From Inhella crocodyli (lineage in GTDB: Bacteria; Pseudomonadota; Gammaproteobacteria; Burkholderiales; Burkholderiaceae_C), in contig NZ_SACM01000004.1 of the NCBI RefSeq assembly GCF_004004565.1, forward strand, positions 186,001 through 250,000: a DNA stretch of 64,000 bases, in the 5' to 3' direction. Under the pieces are notes generated by a model. The model searched no databases. It was given only the letters and a program-made list of their open reading frames with translations, and was not told the DNA's origin. How positions within the stretch are numbered: position 1 is the stretch's first letter; each line of letters opens with the position of its first letter. Made by a program: the position numbers and the translations under genes. Positions 52,809 through 61,691 of the stretch are shown here, piece by piece.

Positions 52809-55800
52809 TTACTCCTTCAGAAACGAGAGGCGGTTGCGGTAGGCGACGTAGTACAGGATGGGGATGACCACCAGCGTGAGCACCGTGCTCACGGCGATGC
52901 CGAAGATCAGCGAGATGGCCAGGCCGTTGAAGATGGGGTCGTCCAGGATGAAGAAGGCCCCGGCCATGGCGGCCAAGCCGGTCAGCAAGATGGGCTGCGC
53001 GCGGGTGATGGCGCTGGTGACGATGGCGCGCTCGAAGGCCATGCCTTCGCGCACCTGCAGGTTGATGAAGTCCACCAGCAGGATGGAGTTGCGCACGATG
53101 ATGCCGGCCAGGGCGATCATCCCGATCATGCTGGTGGCCGTGAATGGCGCGCCCAGCAAGGCGTGGCCCGGCATGACGCCAATGACCGTCAGCGGGATGG
53201 GCGCCATGATGACCAGCGGCGTCAGGTACGAGCCGAACTGCGCCACCACCAGCAGGTAGATCAGCACCAGGCCCACGGCGTAGGCCAGGCCCATGTCACG
53301 GAAGGTCTCGTAGGTGATCTGCCACTCGCCGTCCCACTTCAGGCTCACGCCGCGGTAGGGGTCGGCCGGCTGGCGGATGAAGTGCTCTTGCAGGCGGCCG
53401 CCGTCGGGCAGGGTCAGCTCGCCCAGGGCCGAGCGAACGCCGAACAGGCCGTACAGCGGGCTGTCCACCACGCCGGCCACGTCGGCCACCACGAAGTGCA
53501 CGCCCAGGCCGTCTTTGCGGTAGCGGGGCGGTTCGCGCAGGGTGTCGGTCACGGTGACCAACTCGCGCAGCGGCACCAAACGCGCATCCGGCCCGCCGGC
53601 GGCACGCACCTTCAGGCCCAGCAGGCTGTCCATCGACCCCTGCTCGGCCACGGGCAGTTGCAGGCGCAGCGGCAGGGCCTGGCTGCTTTGACCGTCCATG
53701 ATCGACAGCACCTCGTCGCCGGCTTGCGCGGCGCGCAGCGTGGCCACGATGCTGGGCACGGCCACGCCCAGCTGGGCGGCCTTGCGGCGGTCCACCAGCA
53801 GCAGCTGGCGCGGCGCATCGGCGATGCCGCTGTCGTCCACGTCCACGATGCCGCGGCCCTTTTCCAGCACGGCGCGCACCTGCAGCGCGGCGGCGCGGCG
53901 GATTTCGGGGTCGGGGCCGTAGACCTCGGCCACCAGCGGGGCCAGCACCGGCGGGCCGGGCGGCACTTCCACCACCTTCACGTTGGCGCCGTAGCGGCGG
54001 CCGATGGCCTGCAACGCGGGGCGCAGCTTGGTGGCCGTGACGTGGCTCTTTTCGTGGCGCTGGCCTTTGGGCACGAGGTTGACCTGCAAGTCGCCCTGGT
54101 GCGGGTCGGCGCGCAAGAAGTACTGGCGCACCAGGCCGTTGAAGTTGATGGGGGCGGCGGTGCCGGCATAAGCCTGCACATGGGCCACTTCGGGCACGGT
54201 GGCCAGGTGCTGCGCCATCTCGCCCAGCACGGCGGCGGTCTTTTCCAGCGGCGTGCCGGCGGGCAGGTCGACCACCACCTGGAACTCCGACTTGTTGTCG
54301 AAGGGCAGCATCTTCAGCACCACCAGGCCCACGGCCGGCAGCAGCAGCGACAGGGCGATGAGCCCGGCCACGCCCAAGCCCAGCAGCTTGCGCGAACGGG
54401 CGCCGCGCCGGGCGTCGAGCAGCGGCGCGAACACGCGCTCGGCCAGGGGCGCGAGCTTCTTCGACAGGCCATGCAGGGCATTGGGGTCGTGGGCCTCGCC
54501 CTCGGGGATGGCCTTCAACCAAAGGCGGGCCAACCACGGCGTGACAACGAAGGCGATGGCCAGCGACAAGACCATGCCCATGCTGGCGTTGATGGGGATG
54601 GGCGCCATGTAGGGGCCCATCAGGCCCGACACGAAGGCCATGGGCAGCAGCGCGGCGATGACGGTGAGCGTGGCCAGGATGGTGGGGCCCCCCACCTCGT
54701 CCACCGCGCCGGGGATCAGCTCGCGCAGGCTCTTGCCCGGGTGCAGCTGCTGGTGGCGGTGGATGTTCTCGACGACGACGATGGCGTCGTCCACCAGGAT
54801 GCCGATGGAGAAGATCAGCGCGAACAGCGACACGCGGTTGAGCGTGAAGCCCCAGGCCCAAGAGGCGAACAGGGTGACGGTCAGCGTGAGCATCACCGCC
54901 GTGCCCACGATGGCGGCCTCGCGCTTGCCCAGGGCGATGAACACCAAGGCCACGACGGAGGCGGTGGCGAACAGCAGCTTGGTCATCAGCTGCTGGGCCT
55001 TGTCGTTGGCGGTGGCGCCGTAGTTGCGGGTCAGCGTCACGACCACGTCGTCGGGCACCACGGTGTTCTTGAGCGCGTCCATGCGCGCGGTCAGGGCGTT
55101 GGCCACGTCGATGGCGTTCTCGCCCGCCTTTTTGGTGATGGCCAGCGTGAGCGCCGGGTGCGTGGCGCCACCGGCCTCGGTGTGCCACACGCTGCGCGTG
55201 GGCGGCAGCGGACCGTCGGTGACGGTGGCCACCTCGCTCAGGGCGATGGGCTTGCCCTTGCTCACGCCCACGATCAAGGCCTCGACCTCGCGGGCGCTGC
55301 TCAGCCAGGGGCCGGCTTCCATGGAGATGGCCTGGTTGCCCTGCACGCGATCGCCCAAGGGCGCGCTGGCGTGCGCGCCTTGCAGGGCCTGGCGCAGCGA
55401 CAGGGCGTCCAAGCCCGCGCTGGCCAAACGGGCGGGGTCCAAGGCCACGGTGATGCCGCGGCCAGGGGCGCCCAGGGTTTGCACGTCGCGCACGCCGGGC
55501 ACGCGGGCCAGTTCGGCCTCGATGCTGCGGGCCACGCGCTCCAACGCGGCGGGGCCCTCACGGCCATCGCGGCTGTGAAGGCTGAAGGCCACGATGGGCA
55601 CGTCGTCGATGCCCTTGGGCTGCACCAGCGGCGCCATCGCGCCCGGCGGCAGTTGCCCGGCGTGGCTGCTCACGGCATCTTGCAGGCGCACCAAGGCTTC
55701 GGTGCGCGGCACGCCCACCTTGAACTGCACGGTAAGCACGGCCAGGCCCGGGCGGCTGACGGCCATCACGTGCTCCACGCCCTGCATCCCCGAGAGCCAG

Positions 55801-56033
55801 CGTTCCACGGGGATGGCCACGCGCTGCTCCACGTCGGGCACGCCCGCGCCGGGGTAGGCCACCAGCACGTTGGCCATGGTGACGTTGATCTGCGGCTCTT
55901 CCTCACGCGGCGTGACCATCACCGCAAAAACGCCCAGCAGCAGGGCCACCAAGGCCAGCAGCGGCGTGATCTGCGCCGCCTGGAAGAAGGCGGCGATGCG
56001 GCCCGAGACGCCAATCGGGGTGGGGGGGCTCAT
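52809..56033 (-). CDS. RND-type efflux pump inner-membrane subunit
   Basis: The 1,074-residue protein has the RND layout of twelve membrane segments and two large periplasmic loops. The proton-relay aspartates D415-D416 are in GILVDDAIVVVEN; the lysine equivalent in helix 10 is an arginine, R981 (GIIVRNSILLVDF). PREEEPQINVTMANVLVAYPGAG after TM1 marks the subfamily usually annotated as efflux RND permeases of the AcrB/HAE superfamily rather than CzcA. The gene overlaps the adaptor by 4 bp. The pumped compound is unknown; no outer-membrane factor gene is present here, so a shared TolC-type channel is expected. Confidence 0.93.
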   Translation of the reverse strand: MSPPTPIGVSGRIAAFFQAAQITPLLALVALLLGVFAVMVTPREEEPQINVTMANVLVAYPGAGVPDVEQRVAIPVERWLSGMQGVEHVMAVSRPGLAVLTVQFKVGVPRTEALVRLQDAVSSHAGQLPPGAMAPLVQPKGIDDVPIVAFSLHSRDGREGPAALERVARSIEAELARVPGVRDVQTLGAPGRGITVALDPARLASAGLDALSLRQALQGAHASAPLGDRVQGNQAISMEAGPWLSSAREVEALIVGVSKGKPIALSEVATVTDGPLPPTRSVWHTEAGGATHPALTLAITKKAGENAIDVANALTARMDALKNTVVPDDVVVTLTRNYGATANDKAQQLMTKLLFATASVVALVFIALGKREAAIVGTAVMLTLTVTLFASWAWGFTLNRVSLFALIFSIGILVDDAIVVVENIHRHQQLHPGKSLRELIPGAVDEVGGPTILATLTVIAALLPMAFVSGLMGPYMAPIPINASMGMVLSLAIAFVVTPWLARLWLKAIPEGEAHDPNALHGLSKKLAPLAERVFAPLLDARRGARSRKLLGLGVAGLIALSLLLPAVGLVVLKMLPFDNKSEFQVVVDLPAGTPLEKTAAVLGEMAQHLATVPEVAHVQAYAGTAAPINFNGLVRQYFLRADPHQGDLQVNLVPKGQRHEKSHVTATKLRPALQAIGRRYGANVKVVEVPPGPPVLAPLVAEVYGPDPEIRRAAALQVRAVLEKGRGIVDVDDSGIADAPRQLLLVDRRKAAQLGVAVPSIVATLRAAQAGDEVLSIMDGQSSQALPLRLQLPVAEQGSMDSLLGLKVRAAGGPDARLVPLRELVTVTDTLREPPRYRKDGLGVHFVVADVAGVVDSPLYGLFGVRSALGELTLPDGGRLQEHFIRQPADPYRGVSLKWDGEWQITYETFRDMGLAYAVGLVLIYLLVVAQFGSYLTPLVIMAPIPLTVIGVMPGHALLGAPFTATSMIGMIALAGIIVRNSILLVDFINLQVREGMAFERAIVTSAITRAQPILLTGLAAMAGAFFILDDPIFNGLAISLIFGIAVSTVLTLVVIPILYYVAYRNRLSFLKE

Positions 56034-57076
56034 TTCGTGGCTCCCACGGTGGCCGGCGCGGTCAGCACGCGGTCGCCCGCGCTCACACCGGCCAGGATCT
56101 CGACGTCAGCGCCCAGCACCGGCCCGAGCCGCACTTGGCGCAGCAGGGGCTTGCCTTGCGCGCTCAGCACGTAGACGGCGTCGAGCTCGCCGCGGCGGAT
56201 CACGGCGCTGCGCGGCACACGCAGGGCATTGCTGCCCGCGGTTTGCGTCCCGGTTTTGGGCATCACGACGCGGGCGAACTGGCCGGGCGCGGCGGCGGTG
56301 CCGGCGGGCAGGTCCAGCCGCAGGGTGACGGTGTGCGAGGCGGCGTCCACCAAGGGCAGGCGCTCGATGCGCGTGGGGGCGAGGCCGGCGCCGCTGCCAC
56401 TCAGTTCGACCTGCACGGCAGTGCGCTCGCGCAGCGCGGCCTCGGCCAGGGCCACGGGCACGGCGGCCGTGACGCGCAGCTGGCGCGGGTCCACCACCGT
56501 GGCCAGGGGGCGGCCGGGCTGGGCCAGGTCGCCCAGGGTCACGGGCAGCTCGGCCAGCACGCCGTCGAAGGGGGCACGCAGCTCGTGCAGGCCGGTTTGG
56601 GTTTGCGCGGCGCCCGCGGCGGCCAGCTGGGCCTTGGCCTGCGCCTGGGTGGCCTGGCTCTGGGCCTCGGCCTGGTCCAGCGCCGCGCGGCTGATGAAGC
56701 CTTGCTGGAAGAGCTGCTGCTGGCGCGCCAACTCGCGCTGCGCCAGGTTCAGCGTGGCGCGGGCGGCCTCGGCCTGGGCGCCAGCGGCCTGGGCCCCTTG
56801 CGCAGCGGCGCGGGCGTCGACCCGCAGGATGAGCTGCCCGGCCTTGACCGGGTCGCCCGCGCGGAGCTTGAGCTCGATGACGGCCCCTTGCACCGGCACC
56901 GACAGCACGGCCTGGCGCTCGGCCTCGACCACGCCTTCCACGCGCTGCACGCCCCCGGCGGCCTGGGCCTGCACGGTGTGGGTCGGGGGCGCGGCGGCCG
57001 GCGCCGCCTGGCCGGTGCCGAGGGCGGCGGCCAACAGGACGGAAAGCAGCGAGAGGGAAGCGGTGCGGTGCGTCAT
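56030..57076 (-). CDS. Periplasmic adaptor (membrane-fusion) protein of the RND pump
   Basis: The 348-residue adaptor has a signal peptide (LLSVLLAAALGTGQA), a split lipoyl domain (EAERQAVLSVPVQGAVIELKLRAGDPVKAGQLILRVD and LRAPFDGVLAELPVTLGD) around an alpha-helical hairpin rich in Ala/Gln, a beta-barrel and the membrane-proximal domain (PRSAVIRRGELDAVYVL; VEILAGVSAGDRVL). It is the first gene of the operon, starting 68 bp from the divergent ArsR gene, and overlaps the pump gene. Confidence 0.93.
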   Translation of the reverse strand: MTHRTASLSLLSVLLAAALGTGQAAPAAAPPTHTVQAQAAGGVQRVEGVVEAERQAVLSVPVQGAVIELKLRAGDPVKAGQLILRVDARAAAQGAQAAGAQAEAARATLNLAQRELARQQQLFQQGFISRAALDQAEAQSQATQAQAKAQLAAAGAAQTQTGLHELRAPFDGVLAELPVTLGDLAQPGRPLATVVDPRQLRVTAAVPVALAEAALRERTAVQVELSGSGAGLAPTRIERLPLVDAASHTVTLRLDLPAGTAAAPGQFARVVMPKTGTQTAGSNALRVPRSAVIRRGELDAVYVLSAQGKPLLRQVRLGPVLGADVEILAGVSAGDRVLTAPATVGATK

Positions 57077-57106
57077 GGGGTGGACATCCGAGGTTGTTGC
57101 TTCTAT

Positions 57107-57128
57107 TATTTGAGCAATCACGCAAATA
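57107..57128. promoter_or_regulatory. Candidate ArsR-family operator between regulator and efflux operon
   Basis: The 68-bp divergent gap is locally AT-rich and contains the inverted repeat TATTTG (57107-57112) and CAAATA (57123-57128) with a 10-bp spacer; the inner GC/GC bases extend it imperfectly. The size suits a winged-helix ArsR dimer. Being between the two start codons, it could control both directions. Confidence 0.6.
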
Positions 57129-57144
57129 TGCAAGTGAGCCGACA

Positions 57145-57513
57145 ATGCCCGCCATGAGTTCGCGCAAAAAGTCCCCCGCCCCCAGCATGGAGCACCTGCC
57201 CGAGGCGGTGCTGTCCGACGTGGCGGCCTTCTTCCAGGCCTTGTCCGAGCCGACGCGCCTGCGCGTGCTGAACCAGCTGCGGGAGGGCGAGCGCAAGGTG
57301 GGCGAGCTGGCCGAGCTGGCCTGCACGACCACGGCCAACGTCTCGCGCCACTTGAGCTTGCTGCAGCAGCGCGGCATCGTGCTGCGCGAGGGCCGGGGCA
57401 CCAGCGTGTACTACCGCATCGCCGACCCGGCCATTTACGACCTGTGCGACCTGGTGTGCGGCGCCGTGGCCCGCCAGCACGTGGAACAGGCGCAAGCCCG
57501 GGGATTGGTCTGA
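57145..57513 (+). CDS. ArsR-family winged-helix repressor
   Basis: The 122-residue protein is an ArsR/SmtB-type regulator: FFQALSEPTRLRVLNQL, VGELAELACTTTANVSRHLSLLQQRGIVLRE and a wing GRGTSVYYRIADPA. The metal motif ELCVCDL is absent. Three cysteines (C60, C101, C105; numbering from ATG 57145) could form a thiol switch, as in SqrR/BigR-like persulphide sensors, but their positions do not let me assign it. An ATG three codons later is an alternative start. Divergent from the RND operon, it is the likely local repressor. Confidence 0.88.
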   Translation: MPAMSSRKKSPAPSMEHLPEAVLSDVAAFFQALSEPTRLRVLNQLREGERKVGELAELACTTTANVSRHLSLLQQRGIVLREGRGTSVYYRIADPAIYDLCDLVCGAVARQHVEQAQARGLV

Positions 57514-57583
57514 CCCTCAGCGCCCTCGGCGCGCTGCCGTGACAATCGCCGGCTTCCGCCTGACCCTGCTCCGGAGCCGCCCG

Positions 57584-59140
57584 ATGAAGCCGACCTTCCC
57601 CCTGTCCGTGTTGCGCGCCAGCGCGCTGGCCTTGGCCCTGGCAGCTGCCCTGCCGGCGGCCCACGCCGCCATCGACATGCCCGCCGGCGTCGCCTGGCAA
57701 GCGGCCTCGGCCGACAGCGACATCGAGGCCGCCTTCGCCCGCGCCAAGGGCGAGAAGAAGCCGGTGCTGCTGTACTGGGGCGCCAAGTGGTGCCCGCCCT
57801 GCAACCAGCTCAAGGCCACGCTGTTCAACCGCACGGACTTCATCGCGCAGAGCCAGAACTTCGTGCCGGTGATGATCGACGGCGACCTGCCCGGGGCGCA
57901 GAAGCTGGGCGCCCGCTTCAAGGTGCGTGGCTACCCGACCCTGATCCTCTTCAGCGCCGACGGCCAGGAGATCACCCGCCTGCCCGGCGAGGCCGACGCG
58001 CCGCGCGTGCTCAAGCTGATGCAGCTCGGCCTGTCCGGCGGCCGCCCGATCAAGGCCGTGCTGAACGACGCCCGCGACGGCAAGGCCCTGAAGGCCGGCG
58101 AGTGGCAGCTGCTGGGCTACTACAGCTGGGACACCGACGAGCAGCAGCTGGTCAGCGAGCCCCTGCGCGCCGAGCTGCTGCGCCGCCTGGCCACGCGCAA
58201 GGGCGTGCCGGCCGAAACCCGCACCCGCTTGGTGCTCAAGGGCCTGGCCGCCAGCGGCGGCACGGGCGAGGCCGCCTCCCAAGTGGAGCGGGCCACCGTG
58301 GCCGCCGTGTTGCGCGACCCGAAGCAGGCCCGCGTGCACATGGACGTGCTGACCAACCAGGCCGTGGACATCGTGCACGCGCTCTACCGCCAAACCGGCA
58401 CCGAGCGTGACGCCACCGTGGCCCAGCTGCAGCGCACCTTGGCCGCGCTGCAGGCCGACAAGACCCTGTCGCGCGCCGACCGCACCAGCGCCTTGATCGC
58501 CCGGGTCAACCTGGCCCGCATCGACGAGCCCAAGGGCAGCCTCAACCCCAAGCTCGACCCGGCCCTGCTGGCCGAGGTGCGCGGCCTGAGCACGCGCATG
58601 GACCGCGAGATCACCGACGGCTACGAGCGCCAGGCCGTGATCACCGCCGTGGGCCACTTGCTGGGTCAAGCGGGCTTGTGGACCGAGAGCGACGCGCTGC
58701 TCAAGAGCAACCTGGCCAAGAGCCACTCGCCCTACTACCTGATGAGCCAGCTGGGCAGCAACGCCCGCAAAACCGGCCGCGTGGAAGAGTCGCTGAGCTG
58801 GTACGAGCAGGCCTTTGCCAAGAGCGAGGGCCCGGCCACGCGCCTGCAGTGGGGCGGCACCTACTTCAAGAACCTGATCGAGCTCACGCCCAACGACAGC
58901 GCGCGCATCGAAAAGCTGGTGTCACAGCTGATCACCGAGGCCGCGGCCGACAAGGGCGCGTTCTACGAGCGCAGCGCCCGCTCGCTGCAGCGCGTGAGCG
59001 ACCAGCTCGTGCCCTGGGGCACGGGCGCCAACGCGCCGGTGCTGGCCCGCCTGCAAGCCCAGCTCGGCGGCGTGTGCGCCAAGCTGGACAGCGGCGAGCG
59101 CAGCACCTGCGACGGGCTGCTGAAGGCGAAGAAGGGCTGA
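57584..59140 (+). CDS. Exported thioredoxin-domain protein with long helical C-terminal region
   Basis: The 518-residue product has a signal peptide (SALALALAAALPAAHA). A thioredoxin-like domain follows with a CPPC active site (C70, C73 in AKWCPPCNQL) and cis-proline context RGYPTLILF. After about residue 150 comes a 350-residue helical, TPR-like region (LNDARDGKALKAGEW...; VGHLLGQAGLWTESDALLKSNLAK; SLSWYEQAFAKSEGPATR) with a final C-x-C-type pair (VCAKLDSGERSTC). It is probably a periplasmic thiol oxidoreductase or reductant carrier with a partner-binding tail. Its ATG has CCGGAG upstream. Adjacent ArsR gene ends 70 bp before it. Confidence 0.83.
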   Translation: MKPTFPLSVLRASALALALAAALPAAHAAIDMPAGVAWQAASADSDIEAAFARAKGEKKPVLLYWGAKWCPPCNQLKATLFNRTDFIAQSQNFVPVMIDGDLPGAQKLGARFKVRGYPTLILFSADGQEITRLPGEADAPRVLKLMQLGLSGGRPIKAVLNDARDGKALKAGEWQLLGYYSWDTDEQQLVSEPLRAELLRRLATRKGVPAETRTRLVLKGLAASGGTGEAASQVERATVAAVLRDPKQARVHMDVLTNQAVDIVHALYRQTGTERDATVAQLQRTLAALQADKTLSRADRTSALIARVNLARIDEPKGSLNPKLDPALLAEVRGLSTRMDREITDGYERQAVITAVGHLLGQAGLWTESDALLKSNLAKSHSPYYLMSQLGSNARKTGRVEESLSWYEQAFAKSEGPATRLQWGGTYFKNLIELTPNDSARIEKLVSQLITEAAADKGAFYERSARSLQRVSDQLVPWGTGANAPVLARLQAQLGGVCAKLDSGERSTCDGLLKAKKG

Positions 59141-59158
59141 GGTGCCCGAGCGGGCGCC

Positions 59159-60556
59159 TCAGCGCGCCCGCTGCGCCGCGTCGATCAACTTCCCGGTTTC
59201 GTTGCCGCTGGCCTGGCCCCGGGCATCAAGGCGCCAGTAGTCGAACACGTCCTTCTGCGAAATGGTCACCTCTTGGCCCGCCTGCAAGCGGGCCACTTGC
59301 CGAGGCTCGTTCTTGAGCAGGCCGCGCACGCGATCGCCCTCCCACGCCAGCACCTCGACCCACATCCATTCGGTGCCGCCGTCGTCGGTGGCGAAAGGCG
59401 CCTTGAGCTGGATGAACTCGCCGGGCGCCAGGCCCTTGCGGAAGGCTTCGCGCAGCGCCGGCAATTGCGCACGGGCCCGCTCGCTGGCGGCCTTCAGCGC
59501 CGCGTCGTGCCGCACGAGCCGGACCTCTTTCTCGCCGCTGCCATACATGCGCGCCAGGGCACTGTGCTGCCGGGCTGCGTGGTCCGCGCCGGGATGGCCA
59601 TCGAAGCTCAGCTCGGCCAAGGCGTTGTCCGGATCGCCCTCGTCGCGCCGTCCGCCGACCAGCCGAAGTTCGGTGCGGCCGCTGCCCTCGGCAATCAGGC
59701 TCTGACGGGCTTCGGCCCGCATGCCGGCGTGCCGAACCTCGTTCACGTCCAAACGCCACCGCCCCCCCGGTCCAATGGCCTGCCCCTCGACCAAGCGCTG
59801 CGCGCTCAGTTGGAGGAGATTGCCCATGGCGCGCTGGTCGGACCAGGCGAAGGCGTCGACCACCACGTCCGGCATGCCGAACTTGTTCATGCCCAAGGTG
59901 ATGGCGCGCACACCGCGGTCGGCCTTGTAGGCGTGGATGACGGTGTGGGCCCGGACCAGGGGCACGGCCCCCTCCCAGGCCTGCAAGCGGGACTCACGCC
60001 AAGCCGGCAGTGAGAAGGCCTCGCGGGTGTTGCCGTCCCACAGCGTGCCGCCAGTTTGGGCGGCGGTCTCGGCCAACAAAGCCATGGCCGGGCGGTAGCG
60101 CGCCATCGCCTCGGTCCCTGGATGGAAGAACACCACGAGCAGGGCCTGCTTCGAGGCTTGCAGGGCGGCGGCCTGCTGGGCGTCAAGACCGCGCCCGAAG
60201 TACGCGATGTGCTGGGGGCTGGGGATGGGCAGTTGCCGGGGCAGGTCCGTCACCAGCTGCACCAGCATCGTGGGTTTCGACGGGGCCGAGGTCGGCACCT
60301 TGTCGACCCACTGCGGGGCGGCCGGCAGGCGCGCGTGCAAGGCCCGCAGGGTGGCCACCGGCGAGGCCTTGGGTTGGCCGTCGAAGTAGACGGCGAAGTC
60401 CATGACGACCATCGCCTGCCGGGGCGAGCCCTCGGTCCAAGCTTGCCCAGCCTTGGGCGACTGCGCTTGGACCGGCGCCAGCACCCCCATGGCCGCGACC
60501 AGCACCGCGACGCACAGCACGCGGCCGCGCCGGCGCTGGCGGTCGATCCCGGTCAC
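59159..60556 (-). CDS. Exported protein with C-terminal DUF2314 domain
   Basis: The 465-residue protein has a signal peptide (VAVLVAAMGVLAPVQAQ). The first 300 residues form an unrecognised domain with the segment VVFFHPGTEAMARYRPAMALLAETA. The last 100 residues match DUF2314: LKAPFATDDGGTEWMWVEVLAWEGDRVRGLLKNEP and GQEVTISQKDVFDYW. In other bacteria DUF2314 is a cytoplasmic or exported domain of unknown role, often next to DUF4026-like regions. It converges with the thioredoxin-domain gene (18 bp between stops) and no terminator is visible between them. Confidence 0.75.
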   Translation of the reverse strand: MTGIDRQRRRGRVLCVAVLVAAMGVLAPVQAQSPKAGQAWTEGSPRQAMVVMDFAVYFDGQPKASPVATLRALHARLPAAPQWVDKVPTSAPSKPTMLVQLVTDLPRQLPIPSPQHIAYFGRGLDAQQAAALQASKQALLVVFFHPGTEAMARYRPAMALLAETAAQTGGTLWDGNTREAFSLPAWRESRLQAWEGAVPLVRAHTVIHAYKADRGVRAITLGMNKFGMPDVVVDAFAWSDQRAMGNLLQLSAQRLVEGQAIGPGGRWRLDVNEVRHAGMRAEARQSLIAEGSGRTELRLVGGRRDEGDPDNALAELSFDGHPGADHAARQHSALARMYGSGEKEVRLVRHDAALKAASERARAQLPALREAFRKGLAPGEFIQLKAPFATDDGGTEWMWVEVLAWEGDRVRGLLKNEPRQVARLQAGQEVTISQKDVFDYWRLDARGQASGNETGKLIDAAQRAR

Positions 60557-60605
60557 AGAGCGGCCACGCGATGCGCGTCGGCCAGGGTCGGTTGGGGCGC
60601 GGCGT

Positions 60606-61073
60606 TCATTTCTTCTTGGGTCGGTACAGCGCTTCGTAGAGCGCGATCCAGTCGGCCGCGCTCATGCGCTGGACCAGGCGGTCGATGAGCTCGTAGGGCA
60701 GGTGCTCGGGCTTTTTGTAGCGCACGCAGCTCTTGCCAACGTCCAGCTTGTGGGGGCTGGCCTTGGCGTGCTCGGCCTGGAACCAGGCCATGAATTCGGG
60801 CTGCGCGTACAGGCCCATGTGGTACAGGTTGATCGAGGCCTTTTGCGAGGCGAAGCTGAGGAAGGGCAGGGGCAGCTTGGGGTCGCAGTGGTAGCCCGCC
60901 GGGTAGCGGCTGTGAGGCACGACGTAGCCCACCATGCCGTAGCTCATGGCCTCTTCAAAGCCCAGCGGCGTGAGGCGGTCGCGCAGCAGCGCGCGCAGCT
61001 GGCGCAGCGCTGCTTGCCGATCGGCGGGGGCTTCGTCGAGGTAGGCGTCGACGCTCGCCGCGGCGGACTGCAT
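60606..61073 (-). CDS. DUF1801 (YdhG/YjbR-like fold) protein
   Basis: The 155-residue protein shows the DUF1801 pattern: ASVDAYLDEAPADRQAALRQLRALLRD, EEAMSYGMVGYVVP, PFLSFASQKASINLYHMGLY and GKSCVRYKKPEHLPYELI. Family members are small cytoplasmic proteins without a confirmed biochemical activity. It starts 4 bp after the glutathione S-transferase stop in the same direction, so they are likely co-transcribed. Confidence 0.85.
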   Translation of the reverse strand: MQSAAASVDAYLDEAPADRQAALRQLRALLRDRLTPLGFEEAMSYGMVGYVVPHSRYPAGYHCDPKLPLPFLSFASQKASINLYHMGLYAQPEFMAWFQAEHAKASPHKLDVGKSCVRYKKPEHLPYELIDRLVQRMSAADWIALYEALYRPKKK

Positions 61074-61077
61074 GGCC

Positions 61078-61686
61078 TTACTTCAGCAGGCCTTCGGCCT
61101 TGAGCGCGGCTTGCACCGAAGGGCGCGCGCCGATGCGGGCGTGGTACGCCGCCAGGTTCGGCCAGTCGGCCAGGTTCAGGCCCACGTAGCCGCCCCAGCC
61201 CAGCACGGTGAACAGGTAGGCGTCGGCCACGCTGAAGCCGCCGTCCAGCAGGAACTCCCGGTCGGCCAGGCGGGCGTCGGTCCAGCTCAGGCGCTTCTTG
61301 AGCGTGTCGGTGGCCACGGCCTTGGCCGCGGCGTCGAAGCCGGGGTGGAACAGCGGGCCAAAGCCCTTGTGCAGCTCGGTGCCGATGAAGTTCAACCACT
61401 CCTGCAGGCGGGCGCGGGCCAGGGTGCCATTGGCCGGGGCGAGGTGCTTGTCGGGCACTTGGTCGGCGATCCACTGCACGATGGCCGGGCCTTCGGTCAG
61501 GCGCTCGCCGTTGTCGAACTCGAGCACCGGCACGTAGCCCTTGTCGTTGATGGCGTAGAAGTCGCCGCCGTCGGCCGTCTTGTGGCTCTTGGTGCTGACG
61601 CGCACCGCCTCGAAAGGCAGGCCGGATTCCAGCAGCACGATGTGCGGGGACAGGGAGCAAGCGGCGGGGGCGTAGTAGAGCTTCAT
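61078..61686 (-). CDS. gst: Glutathione S-transferase (beta-class-like)
   Basis: The 202-residue enzyme starts MKLYYAPAACSLSPHIVLLESG, with the C-S pair near residue 10 typical of bacterial beta-class GSTs. The glutathione site contains YVPVLEFDNGERLTEGPAIVQWIAD (cis-Pro, then TEGPAI). The C-terminal helical domain has the SVADAYLFTVLGWG motif. It would conjugate or reduce electrophiles with glutathione. ATG 61686 is chosen; an in-frame extension by three codons is unlikely. Confidence 0.93.
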   Translation of the reverse strand: MKLYYAPAACSLSPHIVLLESGLPFEAVRVSTKSHKTADGGDFYAINDKGYVPVLEFDNGERLTEGPAIVQWIADQVPDKHLAPANGTLARARLQEWLNFIGTELHKGFGPLFHPGFDAAAKAVATDTLKKRLSWTDARLADREFLLDGGFSVADAYLFTVLGWGGYVGLNLADWPNLAAYHARIGARPSVQAALKAEGLLK

Positions 61687-61691
61687 GGCGG

